This document shows positions 33,974 through 42,654 of a stretch of 48,679 nt of DNA, piece after piece. This DNA is from Mobilicoccus sp032056465. GTDB taxonomy: Bacteria > Actinomycetota > Actinomycetes > Actinomycetales > Dermatophilaceae. The stretch lies in the NCBI RefSeq assembly GCF_032056465.1, contig NZ_DAMBCL010000021.1. The stretch is one strand, 5' to 3'. Position 1 is the stretch's first letter. Every line of letters starts with the position of its first letter. The position numbers and the translations under genes are program-made. Below the pieces are notes generated by a model. It saw nothing but the letters and a program-made list of their open reading frames with translations, had not been told where the DNA came from and made no database searches.

Positions 33974-34825
33974 GTGCCGAACCTGCCCACCGCCCTCGTC
34001 GACGCCGCCGACGTCCTGCGCTGTCCGCGGTGCGCCGCCGCGATGACGCCGGTCGAGCGGAGCCTGCGATGTGCGGGAGGTCACAGCTTCGACGCCGCTC
34101 GTCAGGGGTACGTCAACCTCCTCAGCCGCCCGGCGGGCGCGGCGGCCGACGACGCCGCGATGGTCGCCGCGCGTCAGGACGTCCTCACCTCCGGCCTGTA
34201 CGACGCGCTGACGGCGGGTCTCGTCGACGTCGTGGAGCGGGTCGAGGCGCCGCCCGGGTGTGTGGTCGACGTCGGCGCGGGGACGGGCCACCACACGGCT
34301 GCCGTCCTCGACGCGCTCCCCCGCCGGGTCGGCCTGGCCCTCGACCTGTCCGTCTACGCCGCGCGACGAGCGGCGAAGGCCCACCCCCGACTCGCGGCGG
34401 TCGTGGCCGACGTCTGGGAGGGGCTCCCCGTCCGGGACGGCGCCGCCGGGGTCGTCCTCGACGTGTTCGCGCCCCGGAACGTGGCGGAGTTCGCCCGGGT
34501 CCTTGCGCCGGGCGGCGCGGTCGTCGTCGTGACACCGGCTCCCGCGCACCTGACCGAGCTGGTCACGGCCCTCGCGATGCCGAGGGTGGACCCCCGCAAG
34601 GCCGAGCGCCTCGCCGAGACGTTCGCCGACTTCACGCCTGGCCCCACCCACGCGGTCCGCGAGACGCTGAGGGTGAGCGGCGCCGTGGCCGCGTCGCTGG
34701 CCGGCATGGGGCCCGCCGCGCACCACGTCTCCCCCGCCGCGCTCGAGGAGTTCGCCGTCCGCCGCGACGAGGTGGCGGTGACGTTCGCCGTGGACGTCGC
34801 CGCGTTCGTGCGTCCCCGGGGCTGA
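33974..34825 (+). CDS. RlmA-type 23S rRNA (guanine-N1) methyltransferase
   Basis: An S-adenosylmethionine-dependent methyltransferase of the RlmA/TlrB group, which modifies guanine in hairpin 35 of 23S rRNA. The product is 283 residues. The N-terminal zinc-finger ligands Cys17, Cys20, Cys33 and His37 are present (CPRC and CAGGH). The SAM-binding motif DVGAGTGHHT lies at 99-108. Whether the target is G745 or G748 cannot be read from sequence; TlrB-type enzymes give tylosin resistance. GTG 33974 is set by the leaderless promoter. Confidence 0.9.
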   Translation: MPNLPTALVDAADVLRCPRCAAAMTPVERSLRCAGGHSFDAARQGYVNLLSRPAGAAADDAAMVAARQDVLTSGLYDALTAGLVDVVERVEAPPGCVVDVGAGTGHHTAAVLDALPRRVGLALDLSVYAARRAAKAHPRLAAVVADVWEGLPVRDGAAGVVLDVFAPRNVAEFARVLAPGGAVVVVTPAPAHLTELVTALAMPRVDPRKAERLAETFADFTPGPTHAVRETLRVSGAVAASLAGMGPAAHHVSPAALEEFAVRRDEVAVTFAVDVAAFVRPRG

Positions 34826-34947
34826 CGGGGGACGTCGCCGACCGGGTCCCGTGCCGCTCCGGCGCTCACTTCCCCGACGCGTGCACGACCCCGCTCACCT
34901 CGGCTCGCGATCGCCCCCGACGGGCGGGCGACCTCACCCGCAGACGG

Positions 34948-34979
34948 ACGAGGGCGACCCCTCGCGGGTTCGCCCTCGT
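34948..34979. terminator. Terminator after tRNA-Val(CAC) and the RlmA-type gene
   Basis: A 10-bp perfect stem (34948-34957 with 34970-34979) with a partly self-pairing 12-nt loop. It lies between the convergent ends of the methyltransferase gene and the tRNA. Confidence 0.7.
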
Positions 34980-34994
34980 GCTTCGCGTCGTCGG

Positions 34995-35068
34995 TGGACG
35001 TAGCAGGACTCGAACCTGCGACCTCTCGCGTGTGAAGCGAACGCTCTAACCAACTGAGCTATACGTCC
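34995..35068 (-). tRNA. tRNA-Val (CAC)
   Basis: A 74-nt cloverleaf on the minus strand: 7-bp acceptor stem (GGACGTA/TACGTCC), D arm, anticodon loop TTCACAC giving CAC (reads GUG), TTCGAGT T-loop and discriminator A. CCA is not encoded. Confidence 0.95.
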
Positions 35069-35225
35069 GCGGGACTCGCACGGCGCGGAAGGCGTCGGCG
35101 AACCGAGCGCCCACGTTACCCGGCAGGGGGCATGCGTACCAAGTCGGCACGCCCACGGGTCCCCCGCCCGGCCGGTCGCGCTCGGCCACCCCGCCGCGCA
35201 CCGTGACGCGAGGGAGCACGACCCC

Positions 35226-35747
35226 TCAGAGGGCGAGGTGGGTGCGCATGAACCCGGCCGCCGCCTCGGGAACCCAGCCGGGCACCCCGGAGAACTTGAG
35301 GGTGGTCCACAGCACCGCGTTGACGAACAGACACGTCAGCACCACGATCCCCCCGCGCACGGCCATGTTCCGGTGCATCACCCAGTCGTTCCACCGGCGG
35401 AGTGTGCGCATGCCGTGCTCGTGCAGGCGTCGCGCCCAGTGGAACTCCGACGCCCAGATGCTCACGCCGATGAAGACGATGAGCCACCCGGGCCCGGGCA
35501 GGGGGACAGTGACCAGTCCACCGACGACGACCATGCCGCCGATCGTCGCGATGACGGCGCGGTAGATCCGGTGCGTCTGACGGTTGGCGCGGATCCGGCG
35601 CCGCCAGGCCCAGTCCCGCGGGCGCCGGATGTGGTGGTCGGGGGCCTGACCCCGGGAGGGGTCGACCGCATGCTCCCGCACCTCGTCCCGTGGCTGTGAG
35701 TCCTCGGGGGCCGACGACGGGTCCGGTGTCGTGTCGGTCCTGGTCAT
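35226..35747 (-). CDS. PGPGW-family membrane protein (TIGR02611 type)
   Basis: A 173-residue protein of unknown function. The diagnostic PLPGPGWLIVFIGVSIWASEF motif lies inside the membrane region. Three hydrophobic segments are visible: about 65-83, 87-105 and 134-150. The first 60 residues are charged and cytoplasmic in appearance. ATG 35747 has AGGGGG upstream. It is flanked by tRNA-Val and a small unknown gene. A TTGACA at about 35782-35787 on the same strand could be a -35, but no matching -10 is obvious. Confidence 0.85.
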   Translation of the reverse strand: MTRTDTTPDPSSAPEDSQPRDEVREHAVDPSRGQAPDHHIRRPRDWAWRRRIRANRQTHRIYRAVIATIGGMVVVGGLVTVPLPGPGWLIVFIGVSIWASEFHWARRLHEHGMRTLRRWNDWVMHRNMAVRGGIVVLTCLFVNAVLWTTLKFSGVPGWVPEAAAGFMRTHLAL

Positions 35748-35847
35748 GTCACCCCCTGGGTCCGGTTGCACTCCCCCATTGTCAACGAGACGCCCCGCCG
35801 GTGAGTTCCCGATCGCGGCACCGCGCGGGCGAGCGCGGGGGGCCGGT

Positions 35848-36063
35848 TCAGTGCCAGGCGAGCCCGAGGCACTCCACGGCCGAGACGTGGCTGGTGCGCG
35901 CCCATTCGGGCGCCCGCTCGCCCCACCAGCTGTCCTCGCGGGCACGACGCATCGCCTCGACGAGGTCGTCGGCCGCGACGGTGAGCCACGTGCCGGGCCG
36001 GCCGTCGTGCGTGGAGAGCAGAACGCTGTAGAGGCGCGTTCCGGCCGGGGCCATGACACTCAT
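35848..36063 (-). CDS. Small hypothetical protein
   Basis: A 71-residue protein I do not recognise. It has a short strand-like N-terminus (TRLYSVLLST), a helix (ADDLVEAMRRARED) and a Trp-rich segment (SWWGERAPEWAR), ending with a Cys/His-containing tail. ATG 36063 has AGGAG about ten bases upstream. No membrane segment. It is followed 100 bases later by the PGPGW gene on the same strand. Codon use resembles its neighbours, which supports it being real. Confidence 0.6.
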   Translation of the reverse strand: MSVMAPAGTRLYSVLLSTHDGRPGTWLTVAADDLVEAMRRAREDSWWGERAPEWARTSHVSAVECLGLAWH

Positions 36064-36309
36064 GCGGGGTCGCTCCTGATTCGATGTCGGAGGTGGCGTT
36101 CGAGGGTTCGACGCGGTGGCAGAGACGGGCTCGAGAGCCCTACCCCTTGTCGACGGGGAGAGGACCGGCGTGAGGGCCATGCGCAATCCTGACCGTCATC
36201 GGACGCGTCCGTGACGAGAACGCCCGACGGGCGGCTCGAGTGCCGCCCGATCGGGTCGTGGGGCCGGTCGTGCGATCCGGTCGGGCGATCCGGGCGCGAC
36301 CACACGCAG

Positions 36310-36347
36310 AACGAGACCCCCAGCCGTGTGTGGCTGGGGGTCTCGTT
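36310..36347 (-). terminator. Terminator of the tRNA-Gly-Cys-Val operon
   Basis: A perfect 16-bp stem (36310-36325 with 36332-36347) with a GTGTGT loop (plus strand), nine bases past the 3' end of tRNA-Val(GAC). Confidence 0.88.
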
Positions 36348-36355
36348 TCGTGCGG

Positions 36356-36427
36356 TGGGCGATACTGGGTTTGAACCAGTGACCTCTTCCGTGTCAAGGA
36401 AGCGCGCTACCGCTGCGCCAATCGCCC
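36356..36427 (-). tRNA. tRNA-Val (GAC)
   Basis: A 72-nt cloverleaf: acceptor GGGCGAT/ATCGCCC, anticodon loop TTGACAC giving GAC, T-loop TTCAAAC, discriminator A. Third gene of the tRNA operon. Confidence 0.95.
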
Positions 36428-36453
36428 GACGAAGCGCCCGAAGCGCTTCTGTG

Positions 36454-36524
36454 AGGTGGAGACGGGATTTGAACCCGTGTACACGGCTTTGCAGGCCGTT
36501 GCCTCGCCTCTCGGCCACTCCACC
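36454..36524 (-). tRNA. tRNA-Cys (GCA)
   Basis: A 71-nt cloverleaf: acceptor GGTGGAG/CTCCACC, anticodon loop CTGCAAA giving GCA, T-loop TTCAAAT, discriminator T (U). The discriminator U is the known identity base for tRNA-Cys. Confidence 0.95.
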
Positions 36525-36566
36525 GCGAAGGCTGAATGACTGCCTTCCGAGGGAGGCGATCCTCCG

Positions 36567-36639
36567 AGCGGACGACGGGACTCGAACCCGCGACCCTCAC
36601 CTTGGCAAGGTGATGCTCTACCAACTGAGCCACGTCCGC
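36567..36639 (-). tRNA. tRNA-Gly (GCC)
   Basis: A 73-nt cloverleaf: acceptor GCGGACG/CGTCCGC, anticodon loop TTGCCAA giving GCC, T-loop TTCGAGT, discriminator T (U). First gene of the tRNA operon. Confidence 0.95.
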
Positions 36640-37099
36640 ATGTGCGTCGCGTGGATTCCGTTCGACCTTGTCGGCCTTGCGGCTTCCCGCGGCGTGCTGG
36701 ACGACAGTAACCGATGACCGCGGCCGGAGTCCAACCGGCCCGCGGCCGTGTCCTCGACGTGTCCTCGCAGCTACCGGCCGCGCCCGCGCGTCCGTGCCCC
36801 TGAGGCGTGCGTCACCGCAACGCCCGGGATGAGCCACGCGTCGACCCCACGGCGTGGTCTGGGTGTCGGTGGCACGTCGCCGGTGCGGCACACTGCTCAC
36901 GGATCGTGCCGCCGACGCATCGCGGCGCCGGTCATGGACGCCACGAGCGCGGGGCCGCCTCATCGGCCCGGCGATCGGGTTAACGTTCGACAGGGCCCTC
37001 GCCGGGGCCGATCCGCGAATTCGCCCGAGACACGGGCGGATCGCCGACAATGCGGCACCGCGCCGCACTCATGGACGACGGAAGAGCTAAGACGGACCT
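36640..37099. other. 460-base stretch without a gene, upstream of tRNA operon and glgX
   Basis: Divergent control region. A likely tRNA promoter lies at 36704-36709. Short open frames here give Arg-rich peptides without ribosome sites. A GTTAACGTTCGAC stretch (about 36979-36991) and a GCGAATTCGC palindrome (37015-37024) stand out as AT-richer islands and might be regulator sites for glgX. No convincing glgX promoter was found. Confidence 0.55.
36704..36709 (-). promoter_or_regulatory. Promoter of the tRNA-Gly-Cys-Val operon
   Basis: Minus-strand TACTGT as -10, with TTGGAC as a candidate -35 at 36729-36734 (19-nt spacer). About 65 nt upstream of tRNA-Gly. Confidence 0.45.
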
Positions 37100-39382
37100 A
37101 TGGACATCTGGCCAGGAAACGCGTATCCGCTCGGAGCCACCTACGACGGCTCGGGAGTGAACTTCGCCCTGTTCTCCGAGATCGCCGAGCGGGTCGAACT
37201 GTGCCTCGTGAGCGAGGACGGCACCGAGACCAGGCTCGAACTCACCGAGGTCGACGGCTACGTATGGCACGGATACGTGCCCAACCTCCAGCCCGGGCAG
37301 CGCTACGGCTACCGCGTGCACGGCCCCTACGACCCCACCCAGGGCTACCGCTGCAACCCGAACAAGTTGCTCCTCGACCCCTACGCCAAGGCCATCGACG
37401 GACAGATCACCGGCGACGAGGCGCTGTTCTCGTACAACTTCGGCGACGTCAACTCCTACAACGAGGCCGACTCCCTCGGGCACACGATGCTCTCGGTGGT
37501 CGTCAACCCATTCTTCGACTGGGGCCACGACCGTCCCCCGCACCACGAGTACCACGACACGGTGATCTACGAGGCCCACGTCAAGGGGCTCACGATGACG
37601 CACCCTGACATCCCCGAGGAGATCCGGGGGACGTACGCGGCGATCGCCCACCCGGCGATCATCAAGCACCTCACCGACCTCGGCGTGACGGCCATCGAGC
37701 TGCTCCCGGTGCACCAGTTCGTGCAGGACACCCACCTGCAGGAGAAGGGGCTGCGCAACTACTGGGGCTACAACACGATCGGCTTCCTCGCCCCCCACAA
37801 CGAGTACGCGGCGTACGGCACCGCGGGCCAGCAGGTCACCGAGTTCAAGTCGATGGTGAAGACCCTGCACGAGGCCAACATCGAGGTCATCCTCGACGTG
37901 GTGTACAACCACACCGCCGAGGGCAACGAGTTCGGCCCCACGCTGTGCTTCCGCGGCATCGACAACACGGCCTACTACCGCCTCGTCGACGACGCCAAGG
38001 AGCACTACTACGACACGACGGGGACCGGCAACAGCCTGCTCATGCGCAACCCGCACGTGCTGCAGCTCATCATGGACAGCCTGCGGTACTGGGTCACCGA
38101 GATGCGCGTCGACGGGTTCCGGTTCGACCTCGCGGCCACCCTCGCCCGTCAGTTCCACGAGGTCGACCGCCTCAGCGCGTTCTTCGACATCATCCAGCAG
38201 GACCCGGTGATCTCCCAGGTCAAGCTCATCGCGGAGCCGTGGGACCTCGGTGACGGCGGCTACCAGGTCGGCAACTTCCCGCCCCTGTGGACGGAGTGGA
38301 ACGGGCGCTACCGCGACACCGTGCGCGACTACTGGCGCGGTGAGGCCGCCGGCCTGGCGGAGTTCGCCTCCCGCCTCACCGGTTCCTCGGACCTGTACGA
38401 GCACTCCGGACGTCGCCCGATCGCGTCGGTGAACTTCATCATCGCCCACGACGGGTTCACCCTCCGTGACCTCGTCAGCTACAACGACAAGCACAACATG
38501 GCCAACGGCGAGGACGGCAAGGACGGCGAGAGCCACAACCGCTCCTGGAACTGCGGCGCCGAAGGACCCACCGACGACCCCGAGGTGCGGGCGCTGCGGC
38601 TGCGGCAGATCCGCAACTTCCTCACGACGCTGCTCGTCAGCCAGGGGGTGCCGATGATCGCCCACGGTGACGAGCTCGGCCGCACCCAGGGCGGCAACAA
38701 CAACGTGTACTGCCAGGACAACGAGATCTCCTGGATCGACTGGAATCTCGGGCGTGAGCAGCACCTGTTGTTCGAGTTCGCGAAGTACGTCGTCAACCTC
38801 CGCCTCGCCCACCCCGTCTTCCGCCGTCGCCGCTTCTTCGAGGGCGGCGCCGATCACGGGGGCCAGTCGACCGTGGGAGACATCGTGTGGTTCGCCAACA
38901 GTGGCGAGGAGATGACCGAGGAGGACTGGAGCACGGGGTATGCCCGCACGATCTCCGTCCTGCTCAACGGTGACGCGATCCAGGAGCCCGGCACGCTGGG
39001 CCAGCGGATCACCGACGACAGCTTCGTGCTGATGTTCAACGCCTACCACGAGTCCCTCGACTTCGTCGTGCCGTCGGTCATCGAGAACGTCCACTGGGTG
39101 CCGGTGCTCGACACCAACCTGCCCACGGGAATCCCGGAGAAGGGCGTCGACCCGCACGAGTCCGGCGACACCCTCACCCTCGCGCCGCGCTCGATGGTCA
39201 TCCTCCAGAGCCTCACCGACGAGCCCGACCAGCTCGAGATCGACGCGGAGGACGCCCGCCGCGAGGCCGCGGGGATGATGGCCCAGGCGGCGACGAACGG
39301 CCGCGTCGAGCGCTCCCCCGAGCTCGCCGAGAAGGCCGCCGAACGCGCGGCCCGCGCCAAGGAGCGTCGCGACTCGCTCTGA
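37100..39382 (+). CDS. glgX: Glycogen debranching enzyme GlgX (isoamylase type)
   Basis: Hydrolyses alpha-1,6 branches in glycogen or limit dextrins (family GH13). The product is 760 residues. An N-terminal CBM48-like domain (about 1-110) starts with PLGATYDGSGVNFALFS. Catalytic-domain motifs are DVVYNH (266-271), the nucleophile Asp343 in GFRFD, the acid/base Glu379 in LIAEPWD and Asp451 in AHDGF. The last 50 residues form a charged Ala/Glu/Arg helix beyond the usual end. ATG 37100 has no clear ribosome site. It stands alone, with a strong terminator after it. Confidence 0.95.
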   Translation: MDIWPGNAYPLGATYDGSGVNFALFSEIAERVELCLVSEDGTETRLELTEVDGYVWHGYVPNLQPGQRYGYRVHGPYDPTQGYRCNPNKLLLDPYAKAIDGQITGDEALFSYNFGDVNSYNEADSLGHTMLSVVVNPFFDWGHDRPPHHEYHDTVIYEAHVKGLTMTHPDIPEEIRGTYAAIAHPAIIKHLTDLGVTAIELLPVHQFVQDTHLQEKGLRNYWGYNTIGFLAPHNEYAAYGTAGQQVTEFKSMVKTLHEANIEVILDVVYNHTAEGNEFGPTLCFRGIDNTAYYRLVDDAKEHYYDTTGTGNSLLMRNPHVLQLIMDSLRYWVTEMRVDGFRFDLAATLARQFHEVDRLSAFFDIIQQDPVISQVKLIAEPWDLGDGGYQVGNFPPLWTEWNGRYRDTVRDYWRGEAAGLAEFASRLTGSSDLYEHSGRRPIASVNFIIAHDGFTLRDLVSYNDKHNMANGEDGKDGESHNRSWNCGAEGPTDDPEVRALRLRQIRNFLTTLLVSQGVPMIAHGDELGRTQGGNNNVYCQDNEISWIDWNLGREQHLLFEFAKYVVNLRLAHPVFRRRRFFEGGADHGGQSTVGDIVWFANSGEEMTEEDWSTGYARTISVLLNGDAIQEPGTLGQRITDDSFVLMFNAYHESLDFVVPSVIENVHWVPVLDTNLPTGIPEKGVDPHESGDTLTLAPRSMVILQSLTDEPDQLEIDAEDARREAAGMMAQAATNGRVERSPELAEKAAERAARAKERRDSL

Positions 39383-39417
39383 GCCGCCGGTTCCGCACCG
39401 CTGAGCACCGCCGGCAC

Positions 39418-39465
39418 CAGCGCGCAGCCCCGTGGTCGTGAGGACGACCACGGGGCTGCGCGCTG
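39418..39465. terminator. Terminator between glgX and the PPK2 gene
   Basis: A perfect 22-bp stem (39418-39439 with 39444-39465) closed by a 4-nt loop, between convergent stops at 39382 and 39501. Confidence 0.9.
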
Positions 39466-39500
39466 TCCCGTCCCGCTCGTCGGCGCAGGTGAGCCGGGGC

Positions 39501-40760
39501 TCAGGAGTCGGCGAGGCGGGCCTTCTCCTCCTCGACGTCGAAGGTCGCCCGCGGCCACTGAGGGTCGACGCGACGCAGGGCGTCGAGCAGGAGCTGCTGG
39601 ACGGCGAGGCGCGCGTACCACTTGCGGTCCGCCGGGACGACGAACCAGGGCGCCTCGTCCGTCGAGGTCTTCACCAACGCCTCCTGGTAGGCCTCGCCGT
39701 AGGCGTCCCACTTGCGACGCGTGTCGATGTCACCGGGGTTGTACTTCCAGTGCTTGTCGGCGCGCTCCAACCGTTCGGCGAGGCGGGCCCGCTGCTCCTC
39801 GTTGCCGATGTGCAGCATGACCTTGACGATCGTCGTGCCGCCCCTGACCACGGAGTTCTCGAACGTGCGGATCTGCCCGTACCGGCGGCGCCACGTCGAC
39901 GCGGGTACGAGGTCGTCGACGCGGGCGACGAGGACGTCCTCGTAGTGCGAACGGTCGAAGACCCCGACCATTCCGGGCGCGGGCAGCTGCCGGCGGATGC
40001 GCCACAGGAACGGACGCCGTCGCTCCTCGGGGGTGGGCTGCTTGAACGCATGGATTGTCGTGCCCTGCGGGTCGAGCAGCCCGACGACGTGACGCATGAT
40101 GCCGCCCTTGCCCGCGGTGTCCAGACCCTGAACGACGAGGAGGACCGACGCCCCGCCACCTGCCCTCGAGTCCGCGTAGAGGCGCTCCTGCAGGTCGGCG
40201 ATCTCGGGCTCGGCCGCTGCCATGAGCGTCTCGGCCTCCTCCCTCGTCCCGGAGAACCCGGGCGTCGAGGACGGGTCGACGTCGGTGAGGCGGAACCCCT
40301 CCCCCACGCGCAGGGCGTCGACGAACGACGTCGACACGAGGTCGGCCACGTCCACCACGGCACCCGGTGCCACCTCGCTCGCACCGACCTCCGCCAACGC
40401 CTCCTCGACGGTGTCAGGCGCACCGGGCACCGAACGAGCCGCCTCGACGAGCTTCTTCAGCCGCTTGCGCTCGGCCTTGGCCGCCTTCTGCTCGGCCTTC
40501 TCGGCCGCCTTCCGCTCGGCCTTCTCGGCCTCGAGCGCGTCCGACGTCGTCTTTCCGGGCTTCTTCTCGTCGGACTTCTTCTTTCCGGACTTCTTCTTGC
40601 CCGACGACGTCTTCTCCGGCGACGTCGCCGTCCCCGCCCGCTGCTTCTTCTGCGACTTCTCCTTCTTCTTCCGGGCCTTCTGCGCCTCGACGGTGTCCAT
40701 CGACGTGTCGACGTCGGTGGTCGGGTCCGAGCCGGTGGCGGCGTCCTTCTTCTTACCCAT
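39501..40760 (-). CDS. ppk2: PPK2-family polyphosphate kinase with lysine-rich N-terminus
   Basis: Transfers phosphate between polyphosphate and nucleotides; direction and nucleotide preference are not certain from sequence. The product is 419 residues. Residues 1-105 are Lys/Ser/Glu/Ala-rich, with runs such as GKKKSGKKKSDEKK. The kinase domain has Walker A GLDTAGKGG (212-220), then VFDRSHYEDVL (267-277) with the Walker B Asp, and a lid region (RQLPAPGMVG; KHWKYNPGDIDTRRKWDAY). The PolyP:AMP/ADP class I appearance is an inference. ATG 40760 has AGGAG nine bases upstream. Alone in its unit. Confidence 0.92.
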   Translation of the reverse strand: MGKKKDAATGSDPTTDVDTSMDTVEAQKARKKKEKSQKKQRAGTATSPEKTSSGKKKSGKKKSDEKKPGKTTSDALEAEKAERKAAEKAEQKAAKAERKRLKKLVEAARSVPGAPDTVEEALAEVGASEVAPGAVVDVADLVSTSFVDALRVGEGFRLTDVDPSSTPGFSGTREEAETLMAAAEPEIADLQERLYADSRAGGGASVLLVVQGLDTAGKGGIMRHVVGLLDPQGTTIHAFKQPTPEERRRPFLWRIRRQLPAPGMVGVFDRSHYEDVLVARVDDLVPASTWRRRYGQIRTFENSVVRGGTTIVKVMLHIGNEEQRARLAERLERADKHWKYNPGDIDTRRKWDAYGEAYQEALVKTSTDEAPWFVVPADRKWYARLAVQQLLLDALRRVDPQWPRATFDVEEEKARLADS

Positions 40761-40922
40761 GCATGTGCTCCTGTCCGTGAGGCGACCGGCGGGTTCGCGC
40801 CCGGGGTGGTGTCGACCACACAGGCCGACTGCGCCGGGCTCCGGACGCCGATCGCGAGACCGGACAGCCCCTCCTCGCCGCACGATCGCCGCCGAGGATG
40901 TGGACCGGTGGTCGTGATGGCG

Positions 40923-40928
40923 ACCCTA
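40923..40928 (-). promoter_or_regulatory. Possible -10 element for ppk2
   Basis: Minus-strand TAGGGT in the 257-base divergent region between ppk2 and the ligase gene. It would give a leader of about 155 nt. No closer candidate stands out. Confidence 0.3.
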
Positions 40929-41017
40929 TCGCTGCGACCTCACCTGCCCCCCTGTCGTGCGCGAACGGGGTCGACCGTCGGTGCGCGCGAGGGCGGGGTC
41001 ACCGCCACACTGTCCGC

Positions 41018-42079
41018 ATGGACCTGCCCGTGCCCCTGCCGATCACGCCGATGCTCGCCAAGTCGGTGCCCGACGTCCCCGAACCCGACTCGGTGCCGGG
41101 CGGATTCGCCTACGAACCCAAGTGGGACGGGTTCCGGTGCCTCGTCCTCCGCGACGGTGACGAGGTGGAGCTCGCGAGCCGCGGATCCAAGACGCTCACC
41201 CGATACTTCCCCGAGCTACGTGAACCGCTGCTCGACCTGCTCCCCCAGCGGTGCCTTCTCGACGGTGAGATCGTCGTCCGCACAGGGGAACCCGGCGCGG
41301 AGCGTCTCGACTGGGAGGGCCTGTCGCAACGGATCCACCCCGCGGCCTCACGGATCGCGACCCTGTCGCAGAGCACTCCGGCCGAGATCGTCGCCTTCGA
41401 TCTCGTCGCGCTCGACGACGACTCCCTCCTCGACGTCGAGTTCGCCACCCGCCGTGAGCGGCTCGAGGACGTCCTCGCTTCACTTGGAGCAGACTCCCCC
41501 CTCCACCTCACCCGGGCGACCCGCGACGCCGCCGAGGCGCGCGAGTGGTTCGTCAGGTTCGAGGGCGCCGGACTCGACGGCGTCGTCGCCAAACCGCTCT
41601 CCGGGACCTACACCCCCGGCAAGCGGACCATGGTCAAGGTCAAGCACAAGCGCACCGCCGAGGCGATCGTCACCGGCTACCGCGTGCACAAGTCCGGCCG
41701 GGGCGTCGGCTCGTTGCTGCTCTCCCTCGTCACCGACGACGGACGCCTCCTCGGTGTCGGTGGGATCGCCGCCTTCACCGCGGCGCGACGCCTCGCGCTC
41801 ATCGACGAACTCGCGCCCCTCGTACGGCGGGACGAGGACGGCGAGATCCTCCACGCCGAGACCGACCGCTCCCGGTTCTCCGGCAACAAGGACGTCGGCT
41901 ACGTCCCGCTGCGCCCCGAACGCGTCGTCGAAGTCGCCTTCGACCAGCTCGAGGGGGCACGGTTCCGCCACGCCGTGACGTTCCTGCGCTGGCGCCCCGA
42001 CCGCGACCCGGAGTCCTGCCTCCTCTCCCAGATCGAGGTGGCGCCCGCCTACGACCTCGCCGCCGTCCTCGAGCGCTGA
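41018..42079 (+). CDS. ligC: ATP-dependent DNA ligase, LigC type
   Basis: Seals DNA nicks using ATP. The product is 353 residues. The nucleotidyltransferase motif I is KWDGFR with Lys35 as the adenylated residue; motif III-like FDLVALD, motif IV DGVVAK and motif V VKVKHKR follow, then an OB fold. There is no N-terminal nuclease or polymerase domain, as in mycobacterial LigC. ATG 41018 follows CACACT by six bases (possible leaderless start). A LigD-type polymerase gene lies 576 bases beyond its stop on the other strand, matching the LigC-PrimPolC pairing known in mycobacteria. Its stop is 3 bases from the convergent thioesterase stop. Confidence 0.93.
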   Translation: MDLPVPLPITPMLAKSVPDVPEPDSVPGGFAYEPKWDGFRCLVLRDGDEVELASRGSKTLTRYFPELREPLLDLLPQRCLLDGEIVVRTGEPGAERLDWEGLSQRIHPAASRIATLSQSTPAEIVAFDLVALDDDSLLDVEFATRRERLEDVLASLGADSPLHLTRATRDAAEAREWFVRFEGAGLDGVVAKPLSGTYTPGKRTMVKVKHKRTAEAIVTGYRVHKSGRGVGSLLLSLVTDDGRLLGVGGIAAFTAARRLALIDELAPLVRRDEDGEILHAETDRSRFSGNKDVGYVPLRPERVVEVAFDQLEGARFRHAVTFLRWRPDRDPESCLLSQIEVAPAYDLAAVLER

Positions 42080-42082
42080 GGG

Positions 42083-42547
42083 TCAGTCGAGGTCGTCGAC
42101 CGGGCCGGTCGGCAGGTCGACGATGGGAGGACGCGGGATGGGCGCGTGACGCTGCGGCACCCGGTCCCGGTCGAAGGTGACGTGGTCGTAGCCGTGCGGT
42201 TGGGGACGACCGGCGCCATCGAGACCGACCATGACGATCCTCTCGATGTCGATGATCGTCTCGCGGGTCACCATGTTGCGGACGCGGGCCCGCAGGGTGA
42301 GGGAGGTCCGCCCGAACGCGGTGGGGACGAGGCCGAGCTCGATGAGGTCGCCCTGCCATGCCGAGGAGACGAACTCGATCTCCGACATGTACTTGGTGAC
42401 ACACCGCTCGTTGCCGAGCTGGAGGATCGCATAGATCGCGGCCTCCTCGTCGACCCACTTCAGCAGGCTGCCGCCGAAGAGCGTGCCGTTGGCGTTGAGG
42501 TCCTCGGGTTTGACCCACTTTCGGGAGTGGAAGCGCATGTCGGGCAT
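42083..42547 (-). CDS. Hotdog-fold acyl-CoA thioesterase family protein
   Basis: A 154-residue protein of the acyl-CoA thioesterase hotdog family; the substrate is unknown. Family sequence is visible in LNANGTLFGGSLLKWVDEEAAIYA (about 18-41), then EFVSSAWQGDLIELG, and RETIIDIERIVMV. ATG 42547 is preceded by TACCCT with a 6-nt gap, so it is probably leaderless. It sits between the ligase gene and the LigD-type polymerase gene but has no evident link to DNA repair. Confidence 0.9.
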   Translation of the reverse strand: MPDMRFHSRKWVKPEDLNANGTLFGGSLLKWVDEEAAIYAILQLGNERCVTKYMSEIEFVSSAWQGDLIELGLVPTAFGRTSLTLRARVRNMVTRETIIDIERIVMVGLDGAGRPQPHGYDHVTFDRDRVPQRHAPIPRPPIVDLPTGPVDDLD

Positions 42548-42553
42548 GCCCCC

Positions 42554-42559
42554 AGGGTA
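42554..42559 (-). promoter_or_regulatory. Leaderless -10 element for the thioesterase gene
   Basis: TACCCT on the minus strand, 6 nt before ATG 42547, across a G-rich gap. Confidence 0.55.
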
Positions 42560-42654
42560 GGAAACCCCTCGTCCGCCCTGGTGGGGCGGGGTGGCGACCG
42601 CGCCGGCGAGACGCCGGCGGCGAGGACGCCACCCGCTCTCGAGGTCGCGGCGGG

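Noticed and set aside
36127..36140. GGGCTC-GA-GAGCCC palindrome upstream of the small hypothetical gene
   Set aside because: A 6-bp G/C-rich inverted repeat is too short to separate from chance without conservation data.
34995..36639. tRNA genes as integration sites of a genomic island
   Set aside because: No integrase, direct repeat of a tRNA end or composition change is visible nearby.
36980..39451. An 823-codon minus-strand frame over glgX
   Set aside because: Antisense shadow of an intact GH13 gene; composition is Val/Gly/Asp-rich as expected from the complement.
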